The translations under genes and the position numbers were made by a program. From Mitsuokella jalaludinii DSM 13811 (GTDB taxonomy: Bacteria > Bacillota > Negativicutes > Selenomonadales > Selenomonadaceae): a stretch of DNA of 57,480 nt. The stretch spans positions 1-57,480 of the forward strand of contig NZ_JNKR01000015.1 in NCBI RefSeq assembly GCF_000702905.1, in the 5' to 3' direction. The notes under the pieces were generated by a model. The model did not search any database and was not told where the DNA came from. It saw nothing but the letters and a program-made list of their open reading frames with translations. Of this stretch, positions 7,440-16,239 are shown piece after piece (positions within the stretch are counted from its first letter, which is position 1; each line of letters begins with the position of its first letter).

Positions 7440-8989
7440 TCGCACTCCCCCCTATCGCACTGCTCTTCTGCCATCTCCGCCATAATGGCTCTGACTCTTT
7501 CCATATCCAAGGCACTCTCGACGACGTCGGCCAGATGCTCGTAGGCGCGCTCTTTCTGCTGGCGGCGATTGCGCTGGATGGCGAGCGGCGGCAGGCCCTT
7601 CTGGATGCGCAGCGTATTGATGAGCTGGCGGCGGAAGGCGTCGTCGTCGAAGAGGCCGTGGATGTAGGTGCCGAAGACAAGGCCGTCCTCGCGCAGCGCA
7701 CCGTCCCAGCGGCTCGTCTCCCCCCTCTCCGCATGGATGTAGAAGGGATGGCGCACGGGCGCAGTGAACTCCGTCTCGCCCATATGGATCTCGTAACCGG
7801 CCATCCCGCGGCCCAGAAGCGTGCAGCCAAAGAACTCCATGCCCGGGCAGTCGGCCGTGACCTGGCGCGTGTGCTTCTGCTCGGCAAAGGTCGTCTTCAT
7901 CGGCAGGTAGCCGAGTCCCTTGACCTCGCCGTGCTCCGACTCCACGCGATGCGGGTCGGCAATCGCTTCGCCGAGCATCTGGTAGCCGCCGCAGATGCCG
8001 ATGAGCGGCGTGCCCCCCTCGACGCTCGTGCGGATGGCCGCCTCGAGGCCCGACTCGCGCACGAAGAGCAGGTCCTCCGTCGTGTTCTTCGAACCGGGCA
8101 GGATGATGAGGTCGGGGCTGCCGAGCTCTTCTGGCCGGCGCACATAGGTGACTTCGACGTCCGGCTCGTCGGCGAGCGCGTCGAAGTCCGTGAAGTTCGA
8201 GAGCTTCGGCAATTCGATGACGGCGATGCGGATCTCGGCCTTCTTCTCCTGCTTTTCCTCACGCTCTTCGAGCGAGACGGAATCCTCGTCATCGATGCCC
8301 ATGTCCTCGATGTAGGGCACGATGCCGAGCACTGGCTTGCCCGTCTTCTCCTCGAGGAAGTCGATAGCTGGCGTGAAGAGCGAGACATCGCCGCGGAACT
8401 TGTTGATGACGAGCCCCTTGACGAGCGCGCGCTCTTCCTCATCGAGGAGTTCCAGCGTACCGACAAGCGAGGCCAGTGCGCCGCCGCGGTCGATGTCCGC
8501 GATGAGCAGCACGGGTGCCTGCAGGTATTTTGCCACGCGCATGTTGACGATATCGTGCGACTTGAGGTTGACTTCAGCGGGGCTGCCGGCCCCTTCGACG
8601 ACGAGCGTGTCGAAATCCTGCTGCAGGCGCGCGAGGGCCGCCTTGACCTCGCCGAATGCCTCGAGCGAATAGCCGGCATGGTACTCCCGCGCGCTCATCG
8701 TGCCGATGGAGCGGCCCGCGAGGATGACCTGCGAGCGGGAATTGCCCGTCGGCTTCAAGAGCACGGGATTCATGTCCACCATCGGCTCAAGGCCGGCTGC
8801 CTCCGCCTGCGCGACCTGCGCCCGGCCCATCTCCAGGCCATCCTTCGTGACATACGAGTTGAGCGCCATGTTCTGCGCCTTGAACGGCACGACGCGCCGC
8901 CCTTCGCGGTAGAAGATGCGGCAGAGCGCCGTCGTCAGGATGCTCTTGCCGACGTGCGAACTCGTGCCCATGAGCATAATGGATTCCAA
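7436..8989 (-). CDS. cbiP: Cobyric acid synthase (glutamine-hydrolysing)
   Basis: About 517 residues. This two-domain enzyme amidates four side chains of adenosylcobyrinic acid a,c-diamide, using glutamine and ATP. The N-terminal synthetase domain starts with the P-loop-like MGTSSHVGKS; the C-terminal class I glutamine amidotransferase domain has the nucleophile Cys in GICGGYQMLG and a His in TYIHGLFDD. Start choice: a GGAGG lies only one base before an ATG at 8995, too close to serve it, but seven bases before a TTG at 8989, which I prefer; the difference is two residues. It overlaps cbiB by 4 bases. Confidence 0.93.
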   Translation of the reverse strand: MESIMLMGTSSHVGKSILTTALCRIFYREGRRVVPFKAQNMALNSYVTKDGLEMGRAQVAQAEAAGLEPMVDMNPVLLKPTGNSRSQVILAGRSIGTMSAREYHAGYSLEAFGEVKAALARLQQDFDTLVVEGAGSPAEVNLKSHDIVNMRVAKYLQAPVLLIADIDRGGALASLVGTLELLDEEERALVKGLVINKFRGDVSLFTPAIDFLEEKTGKPVLGIVPYIEDMGIDDEDSVSLEEREEKQEKKAEIRIAVIELPKLSNFTDFDALADEPDVEVTYVRRPEELGSPDLIILPGSKNTTEDLLFVRESGLEAAIRTSVEGGTPLIGICGGYQMLGEAIADPHRVESEHGEVKGLGYLPMKTTFAEQKHTRQVTADCPGMEFFGCTLLGRGMAGYEIHMGETEFTAPVRHPFYIHAERGETSRWDGALREDGLVFGTYIHGLFDDDAFRRQLINTLRIQKGLPPLAIQRNRRQQKERAYEHLADVVESALDMERVRAIMAEMAEEQCDRGECE

Positions 8990-9031
8990 AACCATGCCTC
9001 CTATCTGTCTTATCTGTCTCACTGGAACATA

Positions 9032-9577
9032 TCACTTGATGCGCAGCGGGATGCCGCAGAGCACGGCGTAGACTGCATCGGCGGCCGCGGCGAGCTGCTG
9101 GTTCGAAAGGCCCGCGAGGTCGCGGTAGAGACGCGCGAGGCGGTTCTCCGGCACGATGCCGGCCCCGACCTCATTCGTCACAAAGAGGACTTCCGCCTCT
9201 TGGGGCAGTCCTTGTACCGCCTCGACAAGTGCCGCCATCTCGCCCCGCACGAGCGCGGTCAGGTGCGCCTCATCATACGGCTCCGCCTCGCGGCAGAGCA
9301 TGTTGCTGAGGTAGATGGTCACGCAGTCAAAGAGGATGACGCCGTGCTCCCGTCCCGCCTCACGGATGACTGCAGCTGCCTCGCGCGGCGCCTCGTACGT
9401 CTTCCAGCCAGCGGGCCGTCGGCTGCGGTGCAGGGTGACGCGGTGCGCCATCTCCTCATCCCAGACCTCGGCCGTCGCGATGTAGGCCACGCTACCACAG
9501 CTCTCGCGAGCCAGCTGCTCGGCAAACGCGGACTTGCCGCTGCGCGCGCCGCCCGTGACGAGGATCATCTTGCCCAT
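9032..9577 (-). CDS. cobU: Adenosylcobinamide kinase / adenosylcobinamide-phosphate guanylyltransferase
   Basis: A bifunctional enzyme, about 181 residues, that phosphorylates adenosylcobinamide and then transfers GMP to it, giving the substrate of CobS. The P-loop GGARSGKS is at the N-terminus, followed by AYIATAEVWDEEM, HRSRRPAGW (with the His that takes GMP in known CobU), a DCVTIYLSN block and FVTNEVGAGIVPE. The ATG at 9577 is chosen, with GGAGG ten bases upstream. The gene overlaps the end of cbiA by about 13 bases and lies between the two amidating enzymes. Confidence 0.93.
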   Translation of the reverse strand: MGKMILVTGGARSGKSAFAEQLARESCGSVAYIATAEVWDEEMAHRVTLHRSRRPAGWKTYEAPREAAAVIREAGREHGVILFDCVTIYLSNMLCREAEPYDEAHLTALVRGEMAALVEAVQGLPQEAEVLFVTNEVGAGIVPENRLARLYRDLAGLSNQQLAAAADAVYAVLCGIPLRIK

Positions 9578-10926
9578 GAAGTGCAAGCCTCCACAAAGTG
9601 AGCGGCGGCCTCCGGGCAGCCGGCGAAGTGCAGGTGCAGGTAGCTGCCGAGCACGTTCCCGCGGCTCGCGCCCGCCTCATAGCGCTCGCCCGTGCGCAGC
9701 TTCTCGAAGCGAAGCGGGCGCTTGCCCTCGACAGCGTCCTCCGAGAAGTGGAACTCGTGGCCGCGCAGCTTCGTGCCGGCCTTGCCGAGCACCGTATCCC
9801 CCATGAGCTCGGCCTCGACGTAGCCGACCATCTGGAGCTTCTCTTTCATCGCTGCCTTGCCGGGCAGCACATCGCACATCGCGTATTCCGTGCCCGTGAA
9901 ATCCTGGAGCGAGTGCATGAGGTACATGTAGCCGCCGCATTCTGCGTAGATGGGCATGCCCTTTTCCGCGGCCTTCTTGATGGAAGCGCGCATTGCGGCA
10001 TTTTCCTGCAGCTTCGCGGCGAACATCTCGGGAAAGCCGCCGCCGAGGAAGAGGCCGTCGACATCCGGGAGCTCTGCGTCGTGCAGCGGGCTAAACGGCA
10101 CGAGCACCGCACCTTCATGCTCGAGCACGGCGAGGCTGGCCGGGTAGTAGAAGGAGAACGCCTCATCGCGCGCGATGCCGATGCGGCACGAGCGCTCCGC
10201 CACCTGCCCGAGGTCAAACGGCTCGGCCTCGAGCTCCGGCGCGAGGCAGGCGAGGTGCAGGATGGCCTCGATGTCGAGCGACTTGGCGACGGCCGTGCCC
10301 ATCGACTCGATGGCCTCGCGCTCCCTCTCGTTCTCGGCGGCAGGCACAAGACCGAGGTGGCGCTCCGGCATCTTGAGCGAGTCATCGCGGTGCAGCGCGC
10401 CGAGCACACGGATTCCCGCATCCTTCATGGCGCTGCGGATCATCTCCTCGTGCGTCGCGGAGCCGAGGCGGTTGAGGATGACGCCGGCGAAGTCGACCTC
10501 GTGGTCGTAGTCGCGGAATCCCTGCGCGATGGCCGCGGCCGACGCGCCCATCGACTTGACATCGAGCACGAGCACGACAGGCGCCTTGAGCAGCTTGGCG
10601 ATGGAAGCCGTCGAGCTGATGCCCTCGCGGCCGCCGTCATAGAGGCCCATGACGCCCTCGATGACGGCGATATCCGAGCCGTCCATCGCCTTGGCGAAGA
10701 GCTTCGGCAAGACCTGCTCCGGCACGAGCCAGCTGTCGAGGTTGTGAGCGGGCCGGCCGCTGGCCATCGCGTGGTAGCCCGGGTCGATGTAGTCGGGGCC
10801 GACCTTGAAGGACTGGACCGCAATGCCCTGCTCGCGCAGCGCCGAGAGAAGCCCCGTCGCGATCGTCGTCTTGCCAGAGCCGGACTGCGTCGCGGCAATC
10901 ACTAAGCGTGGAATCGAATAGCGCAT
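9565..10926 (-). CDS. cbiA: Cobyrinate a,c-diamide synthase
   Basis: A 453-residue two-domain enzyme that amidates the a and c carboxylates of cobyrinic acid using glutamine and ATP. The N-terminus has the ATP loop ATQSGSGKTT, then FKVGPDYIDPGYH and EGVMGLYDG; the C-terminal glutaminase domain has the Cys in YAECGGYMYLM and a final SYLHLHFAG. The start has AGGAGG six bases upstream. The family also includes hydrogenobyrinate synthase CobB; the cbi context fits the anaerobic CbiA. Confidence 0.95.
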   Translation of the reverse strand: MRYSIPRLVIAATQSGSGKTTIATGLLSALREQGIAVQSFKVGPDYIDPGYHAMASGRPAHNLDSWLVPEQVLPKLFAKAMDGSDIAVIEGVMGLYDGGREGISSTASIAKLLKAPVVLVLDVKSMGASAAAIAQGFRDYDHEVDFAGVILNRLGSATHEEMIRSAMKDAGIRVLGALHRDDSLKMPERHLGLVPAAENEREREAIESMGTAVAKSLDIEAILHLACLAPELEAEPFDLGQVAERSCRIGIARDEAFSFYYPASLAVLEHEGAVLVPFSPLHDAELPDVDGLFLGGGFPEMFAAKLQENAAMRASIKKAAEKGMPIYAECGGYMYLMHSLQDFTGTEYAMCDVLPGKAAMKEKLQMVGYVEAELMGDTVLGKAGTKLRGHEFHFSEDAVEGKRPLRFEKLRTGERYEAGASRGNVLGSYLHLHFAGCPEAAAHFVEACTSWAR

Positions 10927-10994
10927 GATAAACCTCCTGATGAATGACTGAATCCTATCGAGACGTGCATCTGGTACATCTTACACAAGAAAAA

Positions 10995-11630
10995 TCAATC
11001 GCGGCTGTTGTCGATCTCATAGAGCATCGCGTTGACAGCTGCAGCGGCAATCGGACTGCCGCCCTTCGTGCCCTCGACCGTGATGTAGGGCACGAGACGA
11101 TTCTCGGCTAGTGCCTTCTTGGAGTCGGCCGCGCCGACGAAGCCGACGGGGATGCCGACGATGCAGGCGGGGCGCACGCCCTCTTCGCGCACAAGGCGCA
11201 GGACCTCGAAGAGCGCCGTCGGCGCATTGCCAATGGCAACGACGCTGCCCGTCAGCGCTGCTCCGAAGCTGCGCATGGCGGCAAGCGAGCGCGTCACGCC
11301 CTGAGCCTTGGCCTGCGCCGCGATCTCCGGATCCTGTATCCGGCAGTGGACCGCTCCGCCAAATGAGGCGAGCTTGCGCTTGTTGATGCCCGTGCGGACC
11401 ATCTCGACATCCGTGTAGATGTCCGCACCGCCGCGCAGAGCCGCGATGCCTTCCTCCACCGCCGTCTCTGAGATGCGGATGATCGGCGCGTATTCGACGT
11501 CGCCGGCCGCGTGGATGATGCGCGAGTATACCTTCTTCTCGGCTTCGCTCAGGGAAAGTCCCTCGATGTACGGCGCGATGAGCTCCATGCTGCGGCGCTC
11601 GATTGCCATCGGCTGCTTGATAAATTCCAT
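10995..11630 (-). CDS. cbiC: Cobalt-precorrin-8 methylmutase
   Basis: About 211 residues. It moves a methyl group from C-11 to C-12 of the corrin ring, giving cobyrinic acid. The catalytic His lies in YSRIIHAAGDVEYA, and the C-terminus has the family block KGGSPIAAAAVNAMLYE; VGIPVGFVGAADSK is also typical. Three tandem start codons overlap the cbiJ stop; the ATG at 11630 has the best spacing (7 bases) from GGAGG. The 68-base gap to cbiA is the longest inside the cobalamin operon and shows no terminator. Confidence 0.95.
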   Translation of the reverse strand: MEFIKQPMAIERRSMELIAPYIEGLSLSEAEKKVYSRIIHAAGDVEYAPIIRISETAVEEGIAALRGGADIYTDVEMVRTGINKRKLASFGGAVHCRIQDPEIAAQAKAQGVTRSLAAMRSFGAALTGSVVAIGNAPTALFEVLRLVREEGVRPACIVGIPVGFVGAADSKKALAENRLVPYITVEGTKGGSPIAAAAVNAMLYEIDNSRD

Positions 11631-11632
11631 CA

Positions 11633-12412
11633 TCAATCCTCCAGATTGTTCACAAAAGAAAGGACATCCTCATAGCAATGCACGAGGCGGTCGTACGCGA
11701 GGACAGGTCGGTCGATGACGACGACGGGCAGGCCGAGCTCGACGGCCGCCGCGATCTTCGTGTCCGTACCACCGATCGCGCCGCTGTTCTTCGTCACAAC
11801 GACGTCCGCCCTGTACTGGCGGAACATCTCCCGATTGAGCGCTTGCGAGAATGGCCCCTGCATGGCGACGATCTGCTTCGGCGAAAGACCAAGACCCTCA
11901 CAGAGCGCGATGACTTCGGCCGTCGGCAGCACGCGCGCGATCAGCGTGCAGTCCGAGAGAGCCGGCGACTCGGTGAACTGCCGCAGGTTGCGGCTGCCCG
12001 TCGTCAGGAAGACGACCTTGCCGCGCCGCGAGGCTTCCTCAGCCGCCTCCTCGTACGAGTGAACGAGGCATATCGCCGAACGCCACGTATCCTCGAGCTC
12101 TGTCAGCGACCGCTCGTAGCGCAGATACGGGATGGCGAGCGCACGGCAGGCCGCCATCGCGTTCTCTGAGACGTTCACGGCATAGGGATGGCTCGCGTCG
12201 ACGAAGCAGGATGCCCGGTGCTCGCGCAGATAAGACTCCAGCGCCTCACGGTCCAGTGGCTTGTCGTTGATGGTCAGTCTCTCGCTGCCGCAACGCTTGA
12301 GCAGCTGCTCGCCGTAATGGCTGACGACAGAGGCCGTCACACGATGGCCCGCGTCGAGCAGCAGCTTCGTGAGTTCGCGCCCATCCTGTGTCCCCGCTGC
12401 GACAAAGATCAT
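11633..12412 (-). CDS. cbiJ: Cobalt-precorrin-6A reductase
   Basis: About 259 residues. The enzyme reduces the macrocycle of (cobalt-)precorrin-6A with a nicotinamide cofactor. It begins MIFVAAGTQDGRELTKLL; the segments DASHPYAVNVSENA, LRYERSLTEL, TGSRNLRQF and TKNSGAIGGTDTKIAAA are characteristic of the CbiJ/CobK family. The start is chosen because GGAGAG lies seven bases upstream and the ATG overlaps the cbiH stop; a longer frame would run into cbiH. Confidence 0.94.
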   Translation of the reverse strand: MIFVAAGTQDGRELTKLLLDAGHRVTASVVSHYGEQLLKRCGSERLTINDKPLDREALESYLREHRASCFVDASHPYAVNVSENAMAACRALAIPYLRYERSLTELEDTWRSAICLVHSYEEAAEEASRRGKVVFLTTGSRNLRQFTESPALSDCTLIARVLPTAEVIALCEGLGLSPKQIVAMQGPFSQALNREMFRQYRADVVVTKNSGAIGGTDTKIAAAVELGLPVVVIDRPVLAYDRLVHCYEDVLSFVNNLED

Positions 12413-13173
12413 AGACCGCTCTCCTTCCTGCCGTAGCCGCGCGGCGTCAGCATCCATCCTTCCTTGACGTATGTCTGGGAGTTGCCGATGATGACGAGCG
12501 AGAACATGTTGATCGTCTCCTTCGTGAAATCCGCGAGCGTCGAGATGGCCTTTGACTGCTCCGCACGGCTCGCCGCGGTCACGATGCCGACAGGCGTCTC
12601 AGGAGCCCGGTGCTTCAGCACGATGCGGCGGATCTCCTCGATCTGCTGCACGCGCTTCTTGCTCTTCGGGTTGTAGAGCGCGATGACGAAGTCGCCGGCC
12701 GCCGCCATCTCCGCGCGCTTGCAGATGGTCTCCCAAGGCGTCAGAAGGTCCGAGAGGCTGATGACGGCGAAGTCGTGCATGAGTGGTGCGCCGAGCACAG
12801 AGGCCGCTGCGTTGACAGCCGATACGCCGGCGATCACGCCGCCAAAATCCGGGCGTTCTGCCGACGGCTTCTGCAGCACCAGTTCGAGCACGAGCCCGGC
12901 CATGCCGTAGACGCCGGCATCGCCGCTCGAGACGACGACCGTCTCCTTTCCCGAAGCAGCCGCTTCGACTGCCATGCGGCAGCGGTCGATCTCCTGCATC
13001 ATGCCCGTGCCGATGACTTCCTTGTCTGATTGGCCCGCGAGCAGCGGCTCGATCAGGCGGATGTACGTCGTATAGCCCGCGACGACCTCCGCGCGCTCGA
13101 TTGCCGCGCGCGCCCGCGGCGTCATGTCGAGAAGACTGCCCGGGCCAATGCCCACTACTGTGATTCTTGCCAT
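12409..13173 (-). CDS. cbiH: Cobalt-precorrin-3 C17-methyltransferase
   Basis: A SAM-dependent tetrapyrrole methylase, about 254 residues, that methylates C-17 and drives ring contraction. Visible are the N-terminal VVGIGPGSLLDMTPRA, VVSSGDAGVYGMAGL, GVSAVNAAASVLGAP, ALYNPKSKKR and IIGNSQTY near the end. It starts at the ATG with AAGGAG seven bases upstream, almost touching the cbiG stop. The longer form sometimes seen in this family, with a fused Fe-S domain, is not present. Confidence 0.94.
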   Translation of the reverse strand: MARITVVGIGPGSLLDMTPRARAAIERAEVVAGYTTYIRLIEPLLAGQSDKEVIGTGMMQEIDRCRMAVEAAASGKETVVVSSGDAGVYGMAGLVLELVLQKPSAERPDFGGVIAGVSAVNAAASVLGAPLMHDFAVISLSDLLTPWETICKRAEMAAAGDFVIALYNPKSKKRVQQIEEIRRIVLKHRAPETPVGIVTAASRAEQSKAISTLADFTKETINMFSLVIIGNSQTYVKEGWMLTPRGYGRKESGL

Positions 13174-13175
13174 AT

Positions 13176-14231
13176 TTACTGCTCCTTGTTCTGCCATACG
13201 AGTGCCACCGTCACTCTCTCAAATCTTGTCTTGCCGAGCGCCATGCGCCCGCCTCCTGCCGCAAGAGCCGCCGCCTCACAGACGTTGCCGATGCCGATTG
13301 TCTGCCGCACGAAATCGGACTCCGCGAGCCCGTACCGCTCGATGACGGGCTGCAATTCTTCATTCGTGTAAAAGGTCAGCGGGATGCAAAGCTCTGCCGC
13401 TGCTTCGTGAAGCCCCCTCTCCTCCTGTTTGAACACAGTCGACGAGAGCGAGCTGATGGCCGCGAGCGGCATGGCGATGCGCGAGACGGCCTCGCGAAGT
13501 GCCGCGAGTATCGCGTCCCTCGACGCCCCCTTGCGGCAGCCAACGCCCGCGCGCAGCATCATCGGGTGCAGGAAGAGTCGGCCTGCCCGTCTCCCGCAGG
13601 AATCAGGGCTGATGATGACCTGCATCCCTTCATCCTGCTCTGCCGCGCCAAAGTCGCAGACGGAAAGGCCGCGCTGCCGCAAGGCCCCTTTGTAGGAGCT
13701 GGCCAGATGACAGCGGGGATCGACGTAATAAGCGACAGACCTTCCGCGCAGCAGGGCGCTGTTAACGGCCTGGATGGCCTCGTGCGGCTCGGGGAAGAGA
13801 CCGAGTTCCATGCCCAGCGCGTCAGGCGCCACGATTCCCTCGACATCGGTCGCCGTCGTGATGACAGGCTCTGCGCCGAGCGACGCTGCGAGCTCACGCG
13901 CCAGGCGGTTCGCCCCGCCGACATGGCCTGAGAGCAGGCTGATGACGTGCTGCCCGCGCTCGTCGAGCACGAGGACGGCGGGGTCCTCGAGTTTGCTCAC
14001 GAGGTGCGGCGCGATACTGCGCACGGCGATGCCAGACGCCATGATGAATACGAGCGCATCGTAGCGCGCAAAATTCTCCTGCACCGCCGCGCGCAGGCGC
14101 CCGAAGGTCTGCGCCCCCTCGACGGGATGGCGGCTGCTGACAAAGAGCACAGCCGAACCTCCTAAGGCAAGCTTCACCCGCATTGCCATCTGCGCGCCCG
14201 CCTCTGTCAGCGCAAAGACGGCCGTCCTCAT
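13176..14231 (-). CDS. cbiG: Cobalt-precorrin 5A hydrolase
   Basis: A 351-residue protein that opens the delta-lactone of cobalt-precorrin-5A and releases acetaldehyde in the anaerobic route. Its N-terminal half has FIMASGIAVRSIAPHL, KLEDPAVLVLDERGQHVISLLSGH and GGANRLAREL; the C-terminal domain has AGVGCRKGAS and the last block TIGIGNVCEAAALAA. The start ATG overlaps the stop of cbiF (ATGA). The presence of cbiG, cbiD and cbiJ shows that the oxygen-independent pathway is used. Confidence 0.94.
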   Translation of the reverse strand: MRTAVFALTEAGAQMAMRVKLALGGSAVLFVSSRHPVEGAQTFGRLRAAVQENFARYDALVFIMASGIAVRSIAPHLVSKLEDPAVLVLDERGQHVISLLSGHVGGANRLARELAASLGAEPVITTATDVEGIVAPDALGMELGLFPEPHEAIQAVNSALLRGRSVAYYVDPRCHLASSYKGALRQRGLSVCDFGAAEQDEGMQVIISPDSCGRRAGRLFLHPMMLRAGVGCRKGASRDAILAALREAVSRIAMPLAAISSLSSTVFKQEERGLHEAAAELCIPLTFYTNEELQPVIERYGLAESDFVRQTIGIGNVCEAAALAAGGGRMALGKTRFERVTVALVWQNKEQ

Positions 14232-14983
14232 CGGCTCGCCTTGCGGAACATGTGCGAGAACTCCGGCGCGTAGAGGCGCGAGAGCTCGTAGTCCGCGCCG
14301 AGGCAGCGGCTGACAACGATCATCGCCGTGCGGTCAATCTTGGCCTCAGCTGCCTGCTCTGCAATCGTCGCGAGCGTACCGCGCACGATCTTCTGCTCAG
14401 GCCACGACGCCTTCTGCACGATGGCGATTGGCGTGTCCGCCGCGTAGCCGCCCGCCATCAGTTCAGCGATGACCGTCTCGAGCATCGTGATAGAGAGGAA
14501 GATGCACATCGTCGCCTGATGCGCGGCGAGTGCGCGCAGCTGCTCGCGCTCCGGCACAGGCGTGCGCCCGGCCTGACGCGTGATGATGACCGTCTGCGAG
14601 ATGCCGGGCAGCGTGTACTCCTGGCGCAGAGCAGCGGCCGAGGCAAGGAACGAGCTAACGCCCGGCACGACGTCGTAAGCGATGCCTTTCTTCGCCATCG
14701 CATCCATCTGCTCCTGGATGGCCCCGTAGATGGCGGGATCGCCCGTATGCAGGCGCACCGTCATCCTGCCCGCGGCCTCAGCCTCCTCGATGACCGCAAG
14801 GACTTCCTCGAGCGTCATCTTCGCCGAATTGTGGATGACGGCGTCCTCGCGGCAGACACCTAATAGCGCCGGGTTGACGAGCGAGCCCGCGTAGATGACG
14901 ACATCCGCTTCTTCGAGATAGCGCCTGCCCTTGACCGTGATGAGCTCCGGGTCTCCGGGGCCGGCTCCAACGATGTGTACCAT
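14228..14983 (-). CDS. cbiF: Cobalt-precorrin-4 C11-methyltransferase
   Basis: A SAM-dependent methylase, 251 residues, that acts at C-11. The SAM site is shown by the N-terminal VHIVGAGPGDPELITVKG, by YAGSLVNPALL, LHTGDPAIYGAIQEQMD, VVPGVSSFLASAAAL and the late FLSITML block. An AGGAGG lies eight bases before the ATG. It precedes cbiG with a 4-base overlap and follows cbiT by 3 bases. Confidence 0.95.
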   Translation of the reverse strand: MVHIVGAGPGDPELITVKGRRYLEEADVVIYAGSLVNPALLGVCREDAVIHNSAKMTLEEVLAVIEEAEAAGRMTVRLHTGDPAIYGAIQEQMDAMAKKGIAYDVVPGVSSFLASAAALRQEYTLPGISQTVIITRQAGRTPVPEREQLRALAAHQATMCIFLSITMLETVIAELMAGGYAADTPIAIVQKASWPEQKIVRGTLATIAEQAAEAKIDRTAMIVVSRCLGADYELSRLYAPEFSHMFRKASR

Positions 14984-14986
14984 GAA

Positions 14987-15565
14987 TCAAACCTCCTTCG
15001 TGCAGGTAATGATGTAAACGGGATTCTGTGCATCGGCCATGTCGTAGGGTCCCACACGGCGCAGGCGGCTGACCTGCACCTGGATGGCCTCGTAGCGGTA
15101 GACCGCCTCATGCGCATGGAGGTAGTCGAGCGCCGCCGCCAATGTCTGCACGGTGATGCAGTTGAGCACAAGGCGGCCGCCCTCGCGCATTTTCCCTGCC
15201 ACACAGTCAAGTATCGATGCGAGATGGCCGCCGCTACCGCCGATCAGCACGGCGTCGGCCAGCGGCAAGTTCTCGAGGCCAGCTGGTGCCTCCGCCTCAA
15301 TGACGGATAGATTCTCGAGGCCGAAGCGCTCGCCATTCGCCTCAATGAGGCGGATGGCTTCTTCTTTGCGCTCGACGGCATAAACATGGCCCTCTGGCGC
15401 GAGACGCGCCGCCTCGATGGAGAGCGAGCCCGTCCCCGCGCCGATGTCGTAGACGATATCGCGCGGCCCGATCTGCGCCTTGACGAGCGTCAGGATGCGA
15501 ATCTCCTGCTTCGTCATCGGCACCTTGCCGCGGACGAATGCCGCATCCGGCAGTCCCAGCTTCAT
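14987..15565 (-). CDS. cbiT: Cobalt-precorrin-6B C15-methyltransferase (decarboxylating)
   Basis: A class I Rossmann methyltransferase, 192 residues, that methylates C-15 and removes the acetate carboxyl at C-12. It begins with the family segment FVRGKVPMTKQEIRIL and has the SAM-binding loop DIGAGTGSLSIEAARL and the later DAVLIGGSGGHL. It overlaps the end of cbiE by 4 bases. In many bacteria CbiE and CbiT are fused as CobL; here they are separate but coupled. Confidence 0.94.
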   Translation of the reverse strand: MKLGLPDAAFVRGKVPMTKQEIRILTLVKAQIGPRDIVYDIGAGTGSLSIEAARLAPEGHVYAVERKEEAIRLIEANGERFGLENLSVIEAEAPAGLENLPLADAVLIGGSGGHLASILDCVAGKMREGGRLVLNCITVQTLAAALDYLHAHEAVYRYEAIQVQVSRLRRVGPYDMADAQNPVYIITCTKEV

Positions 15566-16224
15566 TTGCAGTCCCCCTCTTTCTTTTCCGTCTCGTCCAC
15601 CGCGATCAGGATGACGCCGCCCAGCTCAGGCAGCTCCTGCGCCTCGGACAATCGCGTCGCCACAATCTGCTCGTCCTCATAAGAAAGACGCGCACAGATG
15701 AAGAGGCGCGTCTCTGGCGGCCAGCCGTGCGCGAGCAGCACAGCCGGTATGGTCTTCGATGTGAATGTCCTGTCGGTCAGCATGCCGAGCACACTGCCGG
15801 GATGATAGGCGAGGCGCTCTGCCGCGGGCTTCCTGCCGTGGAACGACAGCAGGCGCGCCTCATGCCACGGCAGGGCAAGCCGCGCAAAGGCCAGCTGCAT
15901 GGCGCTGAGTCCCGGTATCACGCGGAGGCACGCGGGCGGGAAATGGCGGCGCAGCGCGTCGAGCAGCGAGAAGTAGCCCGGATCGCCCGAAACCATCACC
16001 ACGACGGATGACAGCTCCAGCTTCTCGCGGATGAACTGCATGACAGAATCGATGTCGCCCGTCACGGCCATCGTCAGCTGGCCTTCGCCCCGCGGCCGCG
16101 CGAACTGCGCGAGCGCGCGACGGCCGCCCACGAGGACCTTCGCCTCGCGGATGGCGCGCTCTGCCGCCGGCAGCATGTAGTCGGGATGGCCCGGGCCGAT
16201 GCCGGCCACGATGATCTCATTCAT
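15562..16224 (-). CDS. cbiE: Cobalt-precorrin-7 C5-methyltransferase
   Basis: A 220-residue tetrapyrrole methylase that acts at C-5. Family marks are the N-terminal IIVAGIGPGHPDYMLPAA, VMVSGDPGYFSLLDAL, VIPGLSAMQLAFARL and LLSFHGRKPA. It starts 15 bases after cbiD, with a GGAGAG upstream, and overlaps cbiT. Confidence 0.93.
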   Translation of the reverse strand: MNEIIVAGIGPGHPDYMLPAAERAIREAKVLVGGRRALAQFARPRGEGQLTMAVTGDIDSVMQFIREKLELSSVVVMVSGDPGYFSLLDALRRHFPPACLRVIPGLSAMQLAFARLALPWHEARLLSFHGRKPAAERLAYHPGSVLGMLTDRTFTSKTIPAVLLAHGWPPETRLFICARLSYEDEQIVATRLSEAQELPELGGVILIAVDETEKKEGDCK

Positions 16225-16239
16225 GTTTCTCTCCTGCTC

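Noticed and set aside
7535-9601. Long plus-strand open frame opposite cbiP and cobU
   Set aside because: Antisense shadow of two well-supported genes; no recognisable domain.
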